NCBI GenBank assembly: GCA_020636325.1 | Contig: JACJYC010000019.1 | Location: 49,511-113,510 of the forward strand | DNA from: Lewinellaceae bacterium | GTDB taxonomy: Bacteria; Bacteroidota; Bacteroidia; Chitinophagales; Saprospiraceae | DNA: 64,000 nucleotides | Direction of reading: 5' to 3' | In this document: positions 7,240-16,522 of the stretch, in pieces | How the letters are laid out: each line of letters opens with the position of its first letter | Numbering within the stretch: position 1 is the first letter of the stretch | Translations under genes and position numbers: made by a program | The notes under the pieces: model-generated | The model's database searches: none | The model's input: only the letters and a program-made list of their open reading frames with translations | Told to the model about the DNA's origin: nothing

Positions 7240-10200
7240 ATGATCCGATTTGTACAAGCATTGACCGGGGTTCCTTTTTTCCAAATTTCCCGGATAATTA
7301 TGTTCGTACTGACTTTTGCATCGGCACACGCGCAGATCAATGTCAGTTTCAACGTTACCGAACCTTCCTGCTTCGGGCTGCCCGACGGCAGCATTACGGC
7401 CATCCCATCGGGGGGCGCTCCGCCATATGCTTATGTATGGAATACCGGGGCAACCGTCCAGACCCTGAACAATATCCCGGCAGGCGCCTATTCGGTTACC
7501 GTCACCTCTTCCAACGGGTTTACCGGTTCCGGTACGCGGGTCATCGCCCAGCCCGATCTGGTCGTGGTCGATTTCATCACCGAGGAATGCTCCCTGCCCC
7601 TTTCCGTTACGGCAGTCGGGTCGGGCGGCACGCCGCCTTATACCTACCATTGGAGCACAGGCGCCACAACGCCGACGATCACCAACCTGGCGCCCGGCAA
7701 TTATTGCATTACCCTGACCGACGCCAGCCAGTGCGGAACCGTTGATTGCATCACCCTCGACTTCATACCCGTAAACGTTGCTGTGAATGTCACGCCCGTC
7801 AGTTGCCCGGGCGCGCTCAACGGCGCCGTTACGGCTACGGCCGCCAGCGGTGTCCCGCCGTTCAGTTTTGAATGGAGCACCGGAGCAACCGGCCCGACCA
7901 TAACGGGATTGGGCGCCGGGTCGTATACCGTAACCCTGACCGACGGCAACGGGTGCACTTCGGTCGCTACCGGGACGGTTACCCAACCGCCGCCGCTCAG
8001 CGTCAACCTCAACCCCGCCAACCCCACCTGTGCGGGCTTCAATAACGGCAGCATTGCCGCAACGGCCGGCGGGGGCACGCCTCCCTATACGTACCAGTGG
8101 AGTACCGGGCAATCCGGGCCGTTCATCATCAACCTGGCGCCGGGGATCTATACCGTAACGGTAACGGACGCCAACGGGTGCCCGATATCCGGCTCAACCA
8201 CCCTGACCCAGCTGTCCAACCTGACCGTCGGCGCATTGGGTACCGCGGAAACCTGTCCGGATTTCAACGACGGCTTCCTGACCGCTTCCGCCAACAACGG
8301 CGTTCCGCCCTATGCTTACGCCTGGAGCAACGGCGCCACTACCCAGGTGGTCACCAATGTGACACCCGGCAATTACTCCGTAACCGTGACGGATGCCGCC
8401 GGTTGCTCCGGTACGGCCAACGCCGCGGTACAGTCGGCCCCCGATTTTCAGATCCAGGTGCAGGGGCAGCATATTTCCATTTGCGGCGGCGCCAACGGCA
8501 GCGCAACCGTCAATATATTGAGCGGCGCGGGGCCGTTCACCTATAACTGGAATACCGGCGCCAACACCCAAACCGTCAGCAACCTCGGCCCCGGCACTTA
8601 TTTTGTCACCGTGACCAATCCCAACCAGTGTGTCGCCACCGGATCTGTGACCATACTGGCGCCGCCGAACGTAGGGGTTGTAGTGGTGGGTACGCCCCTG
8701 CTCTGTCCGGGCGAAACGGACGGCACCGCGATCGCCATGCCTGTCGGCGGCACCTCGCCTTTCACTTATTTGTGGAATACCGGCGCAACAACGGCTTCCA
8801 TCAGCGGGCTCAGTCCCGGAACGTACACCGTCACCGTCACCGACGCTTTCCAGTGTACTGCCATTGGCAGCGCAACGATCAACCAGGCGCCCGGGGTCAA
8901 CGTGACGATCACCGGCAATCCGGTTGCCTGCGGCGAAGGCGCCACCGGAACCGCCATGGCCGTTGTCAATTCGGGTACGCCGCCGTTCACCTACCAGTGG
9001 GACAACGGCTCCACCAATGCGACGATCACCGGTTTGCAACAGGGCAACTATACGGTTGTCGTGACCGATGCCAACGGATGCCAGGGTACCGCCGATTTCA
9101 CCCTTGCGGTAATTGACGACCTGGACATCAGCGTTGACCGGACCAATGTGCTTTGCTTCGGAGAAAATACAGGCGCCGCTACCGCTTCCGGCTCCGGCGG
9201 CGATGCGCCCTACACCTTCCAATGGAGCAACGGCGCTACCGGCCCGACGGTGAGCAACCTGCCGGCCGGCCCCATATCCGTAACGCTGACCGATGCCAAC
9301 GGGTGCTCCGTGAGCGCCATGGTCATCCTGTCGCAACCGCCGCTGTTGCAGGCGAGCATCGCCCCCGGCGCGCCGCTCTGTCCGGGCAGCGCCTCCGGCA
9401 CACTGACCGCTTCCGCTACCGGCGGGGTCGGCCCGTATACCTTCCTTTGGAATACCGGCGCCACAAGCGCTGCGATCGACAACCTGCCGGCCGGGTCCTA
9501 TTCCGTGACGGTTACGGACGCCAACGGTTGTACGTCAACGGCCCAATCCACCATTGCCGCGTTTCCGGGGGTTTCGGTCAATGCGGGCGCCGACCAGACC
9601 ATCTGCCCGCAGGCCGCAGCGGGTTTGTCGGCCGCAGTGGTCAACGGCACCGGTCCTTTCAGCTTCCAGTGGTCGACCGGGGCGACAAGCCAATCCATCA
9701 ACGTCACTCCCGATGCAACAACCACCTACGGGGTTACAGTGACCGATGCCAACGGGTGTGCCGGCGCCGACCAGGTGACCGTGACCGTAGCGCCCGGGCT
9801 CAACCTGACCATACAGTCTTCCACCATCGCCTGCGGAAATATCGATTCCGGTTCTGCGACCGGCATACCGTCGGGCGGAACGCCTCCCTATACTTTCCTT
9901 TGGAATACCGGCGATACCTCCGCGGGCATTGACAATCTCGGGGGAGGGACCTATTCCCTCACCGTAACGGATGCCAACGGCTGTACCGCCGTCACCGGCA
10001 TATCGCTGATCCAGCCGCCGGCCCTGATCGTGAACATCAGCACCCAGCAAAATACCTGCGCCGGGGAAAACGACGGCAGCCTGATCGCCAATGTCACCGG
10101 CGGCACGGGGCCGTTTGAATTCCTGTGGAGCAATAACGCCGCCACCGGCTCCGTATCGGGCCTGGCGGCGGGCAGTTACAGCGTCACGGTAACGGACATC

Positions 10201-13200
10201 AACGGCTGTACGGCCTCCGCTTCCGGTCAGATCGCATCATTCCCCGTTCCGGCCTGTTCGATCGAAGTGATCAGCGAGGTCATCAACGGGAACGACGGCG
10301 CCCTGACGGCAGGCGCAACGGGCGGAACCCCACCCTATTCCTTTGCCTGGAGCAGCGGCCAGTCGACCGCCGCCATTACCGGGCTGGAAGGCGGGATGTA
10401 TGCCGTTACCCTTTCCGACGCCAACGGATGCACATCGGTTTGCAGCGTCATGCTGACGCCCCTCAGCGGCCTGGGCGATTTTGTCTGGGAAGACATTGAC
10501 AAAGACGGCCAGCAGGATGCAGGCGAACCGGGTTTCCCGGGGATCACCGTCAAACTGAAAGACGGCAACGGCGACGTCATTGCCATGACCACCACCAATG
10601 CGGGCGGGTTTTATCAGTTTATCGGCCTCGACGCGGGTTCCTATTCCGTAATGTTCGTCATTCCGGACGGGTACAATTACACCCCGATCAATGCCGTCAT
10701 GAACGACTCCCTGGACAGCGACGCCGACCTGGCTTCCATGGAAATGACACAGGTGGTCACGCTGGCGCCGGGCGAGTACAACCCGACGCTGGATGCCGGC
10801 ATCTACAAGGCGCCGGAAGAGCAGGAGCTGGACGACCCTTGCCACTGTCTCAACAACGCGACCAACGAATTCAACGGCCAGTTCGGCGAGCAGATCACGA
10901 TCATCAGCTATCCGGGCGAAACCTGGCAGGTGATCGAAGGCACAGGGATGTGGGACATCAACAGCCCCGAACCGCCGGGCATACCTATTCCGTTCACCAT
11001 CGGCACTTTCTTCACGGAAACTTCGCCGGGTGTGTATACCTTGCCCTTCAAACTGATCGACGAGATCCCGTATTCGGCCAAACTGTCGAACGGAACCGAC
11101 GTCCTGACCATCGGCAACAACTGCATTTATCCCACGATCAACCTCAGCGAATTGCCGCCTTCGGAGTTGTGCGTGTATGATCCGCCTTTCGTTCCTTCCT
11201 CCGACCCGAGCGTAGACGGCACGGTCACCTATTTCGTCAACGGCATGCAGGTGGATATCATCGATCCTTCGGTATTGGGAGAGGGTTTGTTTGAATTCGT
11301 AGCCCAATTGACGCCGATCGATCCCAACCAATGCATCGCCCGGGTGGTCAGCACTTTCTCCATCGTCAACAATTGTTTTGCCAAACTCGGCGACTACGTG
11401 TGGGAAGATATCGACCGCGACGGCATACAGGATTTCATGGAAGAAGGCGTCCCCAACGTAACGGTGCGCCTGAAAGACGCCATGGGGACGGTGATCGATT
11501 CCACGCTGACGGAAGCGAACGGGTATTACCTGTTCGACTCCCTGCCGCCGGGCACCTATTCCGTATGGTTCGTACTGCCTTACGGTTACCGGTTTACGGT
11601 GCGCAACGCCGGCAATGACGATACGGTTGACAATGATGCGGATATGAGCACCATGGGCATGACCCATATGACCACGCTGGAGGTGGACGGCATGGACCTC
11701 ACGCTCGACGGCGGGATTTACCTGATGCCGACTGCCGACATCGGCGACCCCTGCAACTGTCTCAACAACTCGACCACCGACCTCGACGGGCAATTCACGG
11801 AGGAGTTCACCGTCCACAGTTACCCCGGCGAAACCTGGCGGCTGATCGGCAACGAGGGCATGTACCAGCTCAACAGTCCCGAACCGCCGGCGGCGCCCAT
11901 ACCGATCCCGTTGAATACCGTCATTCCGGAAGGAGATCCGGGAGAATACGTCCTGACCTTCCGGCTGGTGGATGAGATCATGTATACGGCTGTGGTGACC
12001 AATGGATTCGACACCCTGTCCATTCATAACCTGTGCAAATACCCGACGGTCAACCTATCGGAAATTCCCGCAGAGATCTGCGTGGCAGAAGGGCCGATCA
12101 CGTTCACCGTCAATCCGGATCAGCCGGGAGAAACGACCTATTACCTCAACGGAGAAGAGGTCACGGAGATCAATCCGGTTGAACTGGAAGTCGGCACGGT
12201 TGAATTCACGACCGTGTTCACACCTGATGATCCCGAGGAATGCGAGACCCATATTACTACCATCATCACCGTAGTTGACGACTGTTTTGCCAAACTCGGC
12301 GACTTCGTCTGGCTGGATCTCGACCACGACGGCAAGCAGGACGCCGGCGAACCGGGCATTCCCAACGTCAAGGTTACGGTCAACGGCGTGGGCACCAATT
12401 ATATGGACATGACGCTGACGGACAATACCGGCATGTACATGTTCATGGTTCCGCCGGGCACCTATAAGGTTACCTTCACCAACCCGGGCGGCCTGACGCC
12501 TACCCTGCCCAATGCCGGCAGCAACGACGCCATAGACAGCGATATGGACCCGGTGACCCTGATGGCTCCGCCGGTGACCCTTGGGCCGGATGAGATGAAC
12601 CTGACCATTGATGCAGGGTTTTACGGGCCTTGTGAAAACATCACCCAACCCGGTCAGATCGGTTACAACCAGGTGATCTGCGGCCCCGGCAATGACCCGG
12701 ATCCATTCGTGAGCCTGGCGCCGGCATCGGGCGGTTCGGGCGATATCGAATACCTCTGGATGATGAGCACCTCGGGCGGCAACTTCAACGACGGCTCCTG
12801 GGCGCCCATTCCGAATACCAATTCGCCGACTTATGACCCGGGCCCCATCTTTGTGACCACCTACTACGTGCGTTGCGCCCGCCGGGATGAGTGTACTGCC
12901 TTCCTCGAATCCAACATACTCGTTGTCGAGGTGGACGATCAGGCGATCGCCAATATCGGCGGCCCTGAATACATCTGCCAGGGCGACACCCATACCTACA
13001 CAGCCGTCGGCGCCGGTCCGAACGCCGTCATTCAATGGAATTTCGGCAACGGGGCCATCCCTCAAACCGCATCGGGCCATTCTGCCGATGTCACCTACAG
13101 TTCATTCGGCACCTTCCACATAACCCTGATGGTGACGGAGAACGGCTGTACGTCGACAGATGTACTGACGGTAGTGGTCACGAACAGCCCGACCGCCTGC

Positions 13201-13755
13201 CCCAACGTGATGGGCATCGATGTGAATGTCACCGACGAGGAAAACCGGATGATCCTGGTTTCCTGGGAAATCCTGCCCGACGGCCTTCCGGTGGCTTTCG
13301 AGGTCGAACGGTCGGCAGACGGCGAGCATTTCGGGAAAATCGCCGATGTGAATACGCCTTCCGGGGTTTCCGGTCAGTACAGGCTGTACAGTTACCTGGA
13401 TCAGGCGCCGAAAATGGGGCGGAATTACTACCGGGTCAGGATCCGCGACAGTTTCGGGAATACGGCTTATTCCGGGATCGGGTCGGCTGTTCTCTACGGC
13501 GCGTCCAGGCTGACGGCGCTGTACCCGAACCCTGTGACGGATCAATTGACGGTGGAATTGTTCGAGACCTTCGGCGAACCGGTCGGCATCCAGCTGATCA
13601 CCGTGAGCGGCATTGTCCTGCAGAACTTCGAAGCGCCGGCTGATGCCGAGCGTATGGAGATCGATTTCAGCCCGTATCCTGCGGGAGCGTACCTGCTTCG
13701 GCTCCGGTTCGGCGAAACGCAGGTGAAGACGTTGAAGGTGGTGAAATTGGATTGA
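7240..13755 (+). CDS. Giant SprB-repeat, SdrD-B and PKD adhesin with a T9SS sorting domain
   Basis: A 2171-residue predicted cell-surface protein. A signal peptide ends near ASAHA-QINVS (about residue 31). Fourteen SprB-type repeats of about 75 residues follow (to about 1075), each with the pattern GGTPPYTYxWSTGATT...GxYSVTVTDANGC. Three SdrD-B-like domains start near residues 1077, 1382 and 1685 (LGDFVWEDIDKDGQQDAGEPG type). The first two are each followed by a Cys-containing module (CHCLNN, CNCLNN). A PKD-like domain lies around 1905-1985, a Fn3-like segment after it, and a type A T9SS sorting domain occupies about 2091-2171 (LYPNPVTDQLTVEL). SprB repeats occur in the gliding adhesin of Flavobacterium, exported by T9SS and carried along the surface. 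No catalytic domain is seen. An ATG at 7300 is an alternative start but would shorten the signal peptide. The gene stands alone after the hairpin region. Confidence 0.92.
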   Translation: MIRFVQALTGVPFFQISRIIMFVLTFASAHAQINVSFNVTEPSCFGLPDGSITAIPSGGAPPYAYVWNTGATVQTLNNIPAGAYSVTVTSSNGFTGSGTRVIAQPDLVVVDFITEECSLPLSVTAVGSGGTPPYTYHWSTGATTPTITNLAPGNYCITLTDASQCGTVDCITLDFIPVNVAVNVTPVSCPGALNGAVTATAASGVPPFSFEWSTGATGPTITGLGAGSYTVTLTDGNGCTSVATGTVTQPPPLSVNLNPANPTCAGFNNGSIAATAGGGTPPYTYQWSTGQSGPFIINLAPGIYTVTVTDANGCPISGSTTLTQLSNLTVGALGTAETCPDFNDGFLTASANNGVPPYAYAWSNGATTQVVTNVTPGNYSVTVTDAAGCSGTANAAVQSAPDFQIQVQGQHISICGGANGSATVNILSGAGPFTYNWNTGANTQTVSNLGPGTYFVTVTNPNQCVATGSVTILAPPNVGVVVVGTPLLCPGETDGTAIAMPVGGTSPFTYLWNTGATTASISGLSPGTYTVTVTDAFQCTAIGSATINQAPGVNVTITGNPVACGEGATGTAMAVVNSGTPPFTYQWDNGSTNATITGLQQGNYTVVVTDANGCQGTADFTLAVIDDLDISVDRTNVLCFGENTGAATASGSGGDAPYTFQWSNGATGPTVSNLPAGPISVTLTDANGCSVSAMVILSQPPLLQASIAPGAPLCPGSASGTLTASATGGVGPYTFLWNTGATSAAIDNLPAGSYSVTVTDANGCTSTAQSTIAAFPGVSVNAGADQTICPQAAAGLSAAVVNGTGPFSFQWSTGATSQSINVTPDATTTYGVTVTDANGCAGADQVTVTVAPGLNLTIQSSTIACGNIDSGSATGIPSGGTPPYTFLWNTGDTSAGIDNLGGGTYSLTVTDANGCTAVTGISLIQPPALIVNISTQQNTCAGENDGSLIANVTGGTGPFEFLWSNNAATGSVSGLAAGSYSVTVTDINGCTASASGQIASFPVPACSIEVISEVINGNDGALTAGATGGTPPYSFAWSSGQSTAAITGLEGGMYAVTLSDANGCTSVCSVMLTPLSGLGDFVWEDIDKDGQQDAGEPGFPGITVKLKDGNGDVIAMTTTNAGGFYQFIGLDAGSYSVMFVIPDGYNYTPINAVMNDSLDSDADLASMEMTQVVTLAPGEYNPTLDAGIYKAPEEQELDDPCHCLNNATNEFNGQFGEQITIISYPGETWQVIEGTGMWDINSPEPPGIPIPFTIGTFFTETSPGVYTLPFKLIDEIPYSAKLSNGTDVLTIGNNCIYPTINLSELPPSELCVYDPPFVPSSDPSVDGTVTYFVNGMQVDIIDPSVLGEGLFEFVAQLTPIDPNQCIARVVSTFSIVNNCFAKLGDYVWEDIDRDGIQDFMEEGVPNVTVRLKDAMGTVIDSTLTEANGYYLFDSLPPGTYSVWFVLPYGYRFTVRNAGNDDTVDNDADMSTMGMTHMTTLEVDGMDLTLDGGIYLMPTADIGDPCNCLNNSTTDLDGQFTEEFTVHSYPGETWRLIGNEGMYQLNSPEPPAAPIPIPLNTVIPEGDPGEYVLTFRLVDEIMYTAVVTNGFDTLSIHNLCKYPTVNLSEIPAEICVAEGPITFTVNPDQPGETTYYLNGEEVTEINPVELEVGTVEFTTVFTPDDPEECETHITTIITVVDDCFAKLGDFVWLDLDHDGKQDAGEPGIPNVKVTVNGVGTNYMDMTLTDNTGMYMFMVPPGTYKVTFTNPGGLTPTLPNAGSNDAIDSDMDPVTLMAPPVTLGPDEMNLTIDAGFYGPCENITQPGQIGYNQVICGPGNDPDPFVSLAPASGGSGDIEYLWMMSTSGGNFNDGSWAPIPNTNSPTYDPGPIFVTTYYVRCARRDECTAFLESNILVVEVDDQAIANIGGPEYICQGDTHTYTAVGAGPNAVIQWNFGNGAIPQTASGHSADVTYSSFGTFHITLMVTENGCTSTDVLTVVVTNSPTACPNVMGIDVNVTDEENRMILVSWEILPDGLPVAFEVERSADGEHFGKIADVNTPSGVSGQYRLYSYLDQAPKMGRNYYRVRIRDSFGNTAYSGIGSAVLYGASRLTALYPNPVTDQLTVELFETFGEPVGIQLITVSGIVLQNFEAPADAERMEIDFSPYPAGAYLLRLRFGETQVKTLKVVKLD

Positions 13756-13835
13756 GGAATCAGGGAGTTGAGGAGTTGAGGAGTTGAGGAATTGAGGAAT
13801 TGAGGAATCGATATTTCCTCAATTCTTCGATTCCT
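13756..13835. repeat. GAGGAATT octamer tract with inverted complement
   Basis: Tandem GAGGAGTT/GAGGAATT/GAGGAATC units from 13770 to 13808 are followed by TTTCCTCAATTCTTCGATTCCTC on the same strand. The tract can therefore fold on itself. It is the same octamer family as at 1841 and 36080-36460. Confidence 0.75.
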
Positions 13836-13856
13836 CGCATAGTCAGTTCCCCGATA

Positions 13857-13898
13857 AAAAAGCGAGAGCCGCTGCGGAAACCTATCCGCAGCGGCTCT
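13857..13898 (-). terminator. Rho-independent terminator of the hpf transcript
   Basis: A perfect 13-bp stem, AGAGCCGCTGCGG (13865-13877) and CCGCAGCGGCTCT (13886-13898), with an 8-nt loop. On the minus strand it is followed by CGCTTTTTTATC. It lies 23 bp past the hpf stop codon. Confidence 0.9.
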
Positions 13899-13920
13899 TC
13901 GCATTGAAGTGCATCACCCG

Positions 13921-14220
13921 TTAATTCTGTCTGACTTTTTCTTTGTATTTTATCAGTTGGCGCTTCAGGGCGTCTACGGCCAGGTTGACGGAGGCTTCAA
14001 ACGTTTTTTGGGTTTCTTTTACCACCAGCGTTTCTCCTGGAACATTCAGACGAACCTCTGCTACTTTGTCTTTTACCTGACCAGCGTTTTCCAGCTTCAG
14101 GGTTACATGGGCATCAATGATCCGGTCGAAATAATGCTCGACTTTTTCCAGTTTTTCCTGGACGTAGTCGACCAATTTCTGATCAGCCTTGAACTGAACG
14201 GCTTCTGTGTACACTTTCAT
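13921..14220 (-). CDS. hpf: Ribosome hibernation-promoting factor, short form
   Basis: A 99-residue HPF/YfiA (RaiA)-family protein that binds the 30S decoding region and inactivates or dimerises ribosomes in stationary phase. It has the usual beta-alpha-beta-beta-beta-alpha layout: KVYTEAVQFKADQKLVDYV, then a helix ending EHYFDRI, then strands with HVTLKLEN, VAEVRLNVPG and TLVVKETQKTFEASV, and a C-terminal helix with DALKRQLIKYKEK. The C-terminal extension of long HPF is absent. It follows the XerC/D recombinase by 40 bp, an order I recall as common in Bacteroidota, and has a strong terminator after it. Confidence 0.92.
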   Translation of the reverse strand: MKVYTEAVQFKADQKLVDYVQEKLEKVEHYFDRIIDAHVTLKLENAGQVKDKVAEVRLNVPGETLVVKETQKTFEASVNLAVDALKRQLIKYKEKVRQN

Positions 14221-14260
14221 TAGGCAATTTTTTACGGTTTAACAATAGATTCCCGGGGAC

Positions 14261-15157
14261 TCACTCCCCCCCGGCCTTCGGGTGTGCTTGCCGGTATACT
14301 TGTTTCAGTTTTTCAATCGAGTTATGGGTATAGACCTGGGTAGCCGCCAGGTTGGCATGGCCCAGCAGTCCCTTGATCGCGTTGAGGTCGGCCCCGTTCT
14401 CTGATAAATGTGTGGCGAAGGAATGCCGGAGCACGTGCGGGCTCCTTTTTTCCAGCGCCGGTAAAATGGATAAGTACCGTTTCACAATATTATAAACCAG
14501 TTTTGGGTACATAGGTTCCCCCTTTTCTGTCAAAAAAACGCAAGGATTTGCGGATTGCGGAAACTCGGCAGAACGGGCGGCCATATACCCTTCCAGCAAC
14601 CGTTGCAGCGACGGGCCGAAGGGGACCAGGCGCTGTTTGTTGCCTTTGCCCGTAATTTTCACCAGGCGGCCCTTCCAGTCGATATCCGGCAGGTGAAGCC
14701 GGATCAGTTCCGATCGCCGCAGCCCGAGGCCATAGAGCATTTCCAGCACCAGCCGGTCGCGCCAGCCGTTGTAATCCTCCGGAAATGCGGTGTTATCCAG
14801 CAGGTTTTCCAGGTCTTTTGCCTGGGTAACCACCGGCAGCCGTTTGGCCGTTTTGGGCAAGGTCACCTGCCGCATGGGGTTCTTTCCGATCACCTTGCGC
14901 TGGAGCAGAAACCTGAAATAGGACTTGAGCGTCGACAGTTTTCGGCGCACTGAGGACGGATTCATGCCGGCGTCCATCATCGACACCACCCAGGAACGGA
15001 TATAAAAATGGGTTACTTCATCGAAAGATTCAAGCTGATAAGTCTCCGCCAGAAACCGGCCGAATTGCTCCAGATCGGTGCGATAAGCGTCAACCGTATG
15101 CGATGAACTCCTTTTTTCAAATTGAAGATATTGAATAAATCGCTCAACTGATGACAT
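14261..15157 (-). CDS. Tyrosine recombinase, XerC/XerD type
   Basis: A 298-residue site-specific recombinase, probably one of the chromosome-dimer resolving Xer pair acting at dif. The N-terminal SAM-like core-binding domain (about 1-90) contains EKRSSSHTVDAYRTDL. Catalytic residues visible are R147 (GLRRSEL), K171 (GKGNKQR), H241 and R244 (HVLRHSFATH), H267 (LLGHANL) and the nucleophile Y276 (VYTHNS). Length and motifs fit housekeeping Xer proteins rather than an integrase of a mobile element, and no att-like duplication flanks it. Whether it is XerC or XerD cannot be decided. Upstream on the minus strand TTG, 20 nt and TACATTTA form a near-consensus promoter, divergent from the TonB-domain gene. 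Confidence 0.88.
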   Translation of the reverse strand: MSSVERFIQYLQFEKRSSSHTVDAYRTDLEQFGRFLAETYQLESFDEVTHFYIRSWVVSMMDAGMNPSSVRRKLSTLKSYFRFLLQRKVIGKNPMRQVTLPKTAKRLPVVTQAKDLENLLDNTAFPEDYNGWRDRLVLEMLYGLGLRRSELIRLHLPDIDWKGRLVKITGKGNKQRLVPFGPSLQRLLEGYMAARSAEFPQSANPCVFLTEKGEPMYPKLVYNIVKRYLSILPALEKRSPHVLRHSFATHLSENGADLNAIKGLLGHANLAATQVYTHNSIEKLKQVYRQAHPKAGGE

Positions 15158-15220
15158 AAACGGTTATCCGCTTTGATTCGGAATAAATGTACAAAAAAGG
15201 GAGGTATTTGTCAATAGGCC

Positions 15221-15251
15221 TTGACAAAAATCAGGTTTTCCGCGTACTTTG
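15221..15251 (+). promoter_or_regulatory. Candidate promoter of the TonB-domain gene
   Basis: TTGAC at 15221 and TACTTTG at 15245-15251, 21 nt apart, resemble the Bacteroidota TTTG/TAnnTTTG promoter with the -7 box one base short. It lies about 50 bp before the ATG. Confidence 0.4.
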
Positions 15252-15300
15252 TTCCGTTAGAAACTGATAAAAATTAGTCCCTTCTGCAAAGGCCCATGAT

Positions 15301-15738
15301 ATGAAAAAAGAAAAGACGGAAAAAAATTTCATCCATCGCCCCGAGTACCCGGGCGGAGCCGGCGCGATGCGGCAGTTTATCCGTCAAAACCTGAAATACC
15401 CGCCTGAAGCGCTCCAAAACAAGGTGGAGGGTACGGTCTACCTGACCTACGACATCGACTACAAAGGGAAGGTAGCGGATGCCAAAGTGATCGCCGGCCT
15501 GGGCAGCGGCTGCGATGAGGAAGCCGTGCGGCTGGTCAGGTCCCTCAAATTCAACGTACCGAAACACCGGGGCATCAAAGTGCTTTTCCACCAGAAGATC
15601 CAGATCCATTTCCGGCTGCCGAAAAAGAAACCGGCGGCCCCTCAGGAGGTCAGCTATCAGCTCACGAGCAAGCCCGCGCCGCCCGCCGGGAAGCCGAAAA
15701 AGCCCGGAGAGACCTATACGATTACGATTTCATTTTGA
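15301..15738 (+). CDS. Stand-alone TonB C-terminal domain protein
   Basis: 145 residues. The TonB_C fold (about residues 10-105) is recognisable from EYPGGAGAMRQFIRQNLKYP, VEGTVYLTYDIDYKGKVADA, DEEAVRLVRSLKF and KIQIHFRLP. TonB normally energises outer-membrane receptors from the inner membrane through an N-terminal anchor. Here there is no hydrophobic anchor, signal peptide or Pro-rich spacer before the domain. A Lys/Pro-rich tail (PAPPAGKPKKPG) follows it instead. It may be a soluble relative or a partner of another anchored protein. No ExbB or ExbD lies nearby. A frame check upstream shows no missing N-terminus. The domain call is firm and the role is unknown. Confidence 0.75.
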   Translation: MKKEKTEKNFIHRPEYPGGAGAMRQFIRQNLKYPPEALQNKVEGTVYLTYDIDYKGKVADAKVIAGLGSGCDEEAVRLVRSLKFNVPKHRGIKVLFHQKIQIHFRLPKKKPAAPQEVSYQLTSKPAPPAGKPKKPGETYTITISF

Positions 15739-15765
15739 GCGGTAAAGGAAAGGATTCTTAAGCGA

Positions 15766-15852
15766 GCCTGCCCCTAAGGCAGGCCGATTGAGAAGCCGGG
15801 CGCGGGTTTAAAGCTGAGTTTTGGCTTCTCAATCCCTGCCTGCCGGCAGGCA
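15766..15852. repeat. Cluster of nested palindromes (REP/BIME-like)
   Basis: Three palindromes sit together: GCCTGCC/GGCAGGC (15766-15784), GATTGAGAAGCC (15786-15797) paired with GGCTTCTCAATC (15823-15834), and the perfect 16-bp palindrome TGCCTGCCGGCAGGCA (15837-15852). They lie between two convergent genes and could also stop transcription. Confidence 0.7.
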
Positions 15853-15895
15853 AGCCTACGGGCTTAAGCATCCTTCCACTTACGACTCCTTACCG

Positions 15896-16240
15896 TTACG
15901 GCCATACCTGGAACTCACCCGTGGCGGTGGCCATGAAGTCGGCGCCGTTGCAATCGGTGATGCCGCCGATGCCGCCCAGCACGCAGAGCTGGTTGCAGTC
16001 CTTGTCCAGGACGCGCTTGGCGTTGTCCGCAATGCAAGGCCCTTCATCAAAAACGTAAACGGTCTGGTTCTGGAACTGGTAGGTCTTCAGGCTGGCGCTG
16101 CCCGCAGCACAGGATTGAGCGCCCAGTTTGAAGGCATCCAACTGGGTTTTAATGCAGGCCGGCAGGTCCTTTTCGCGGTCTTTTTTACAGGCCAGGGTAA
16201 AAGCCATCGCCAGGAGGACGAGAAAAAGAATGTTTTTCAT
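15896..16240 (-). CDS. Small Cys-rich lipoprotein (DUF6970-like)
   Basis: A 114-residue predicted lipoprotein with signal MKNILFLVLLAMAFTLAC. The mature part holds six further Cys residues in the order LPACIKTQL, SCAAGS, EGPCIADNAK, DKDCNQLCVLGGIGG and TDCNG. The spacing and the VYVFDEGPCIAD...CNQLCVLGG block resemble DUF6970, a small exported domain common in Bacteroidota with no known function; this is remembered similarity, not a search. It is convergent with the TonB-domain gene across a palindrome cluster and shows no operon partner. Confidence 0.6.
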   Translation of the reverse strand: MKNILFLVLLAMAFTLACKKDREKDLPACIKTQLDAFKLGAQSCAAGSASLKTYQFQNQTVYVFDEGPCIADNAKRVLDKDCNQLCVLGGIGGITDCNGADFMATATGEFQVWP

Positions 16241-16522
16241 AGCACAGGTTTTTGGTTTAAGGGATAACGATAATGAGTTATAAATAATTGTTTATCAGTA
16301 CAATAATCAATTTAGCCAAACCTTTACCTAAGATTAACGTGAAACAATGAAAAAGTTAAGAATTAGGTCTTAGATTTGTTTCTTCATTTCTTACATTTCA
16401 GTGTATTCTCTTCAGGATTTGCCTAATCAATAAATACCAGATTTGCATCAAAAGCCTTTTTGACCGATCCATATTTTGATGGTCTTTCGAAGTTTCTTCC
16501 ATTTCAAATAATACTTAAGCTT

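Noticed and set aside
10237..12027. 596-codon minus-strand frame inside the SprB adhesin gene
   Set aside because: Long antisense frame caused by GC-rich codon use. It overlaps well-supported SdrD-B domains and has no domain of its own.
14261..15157. Tyrosine recombinase considered as the integrase of a mobile element
   Set aside because: It has the length and neighbours (hpf) of housekeeping Xer proteins and no flanking att duplication.
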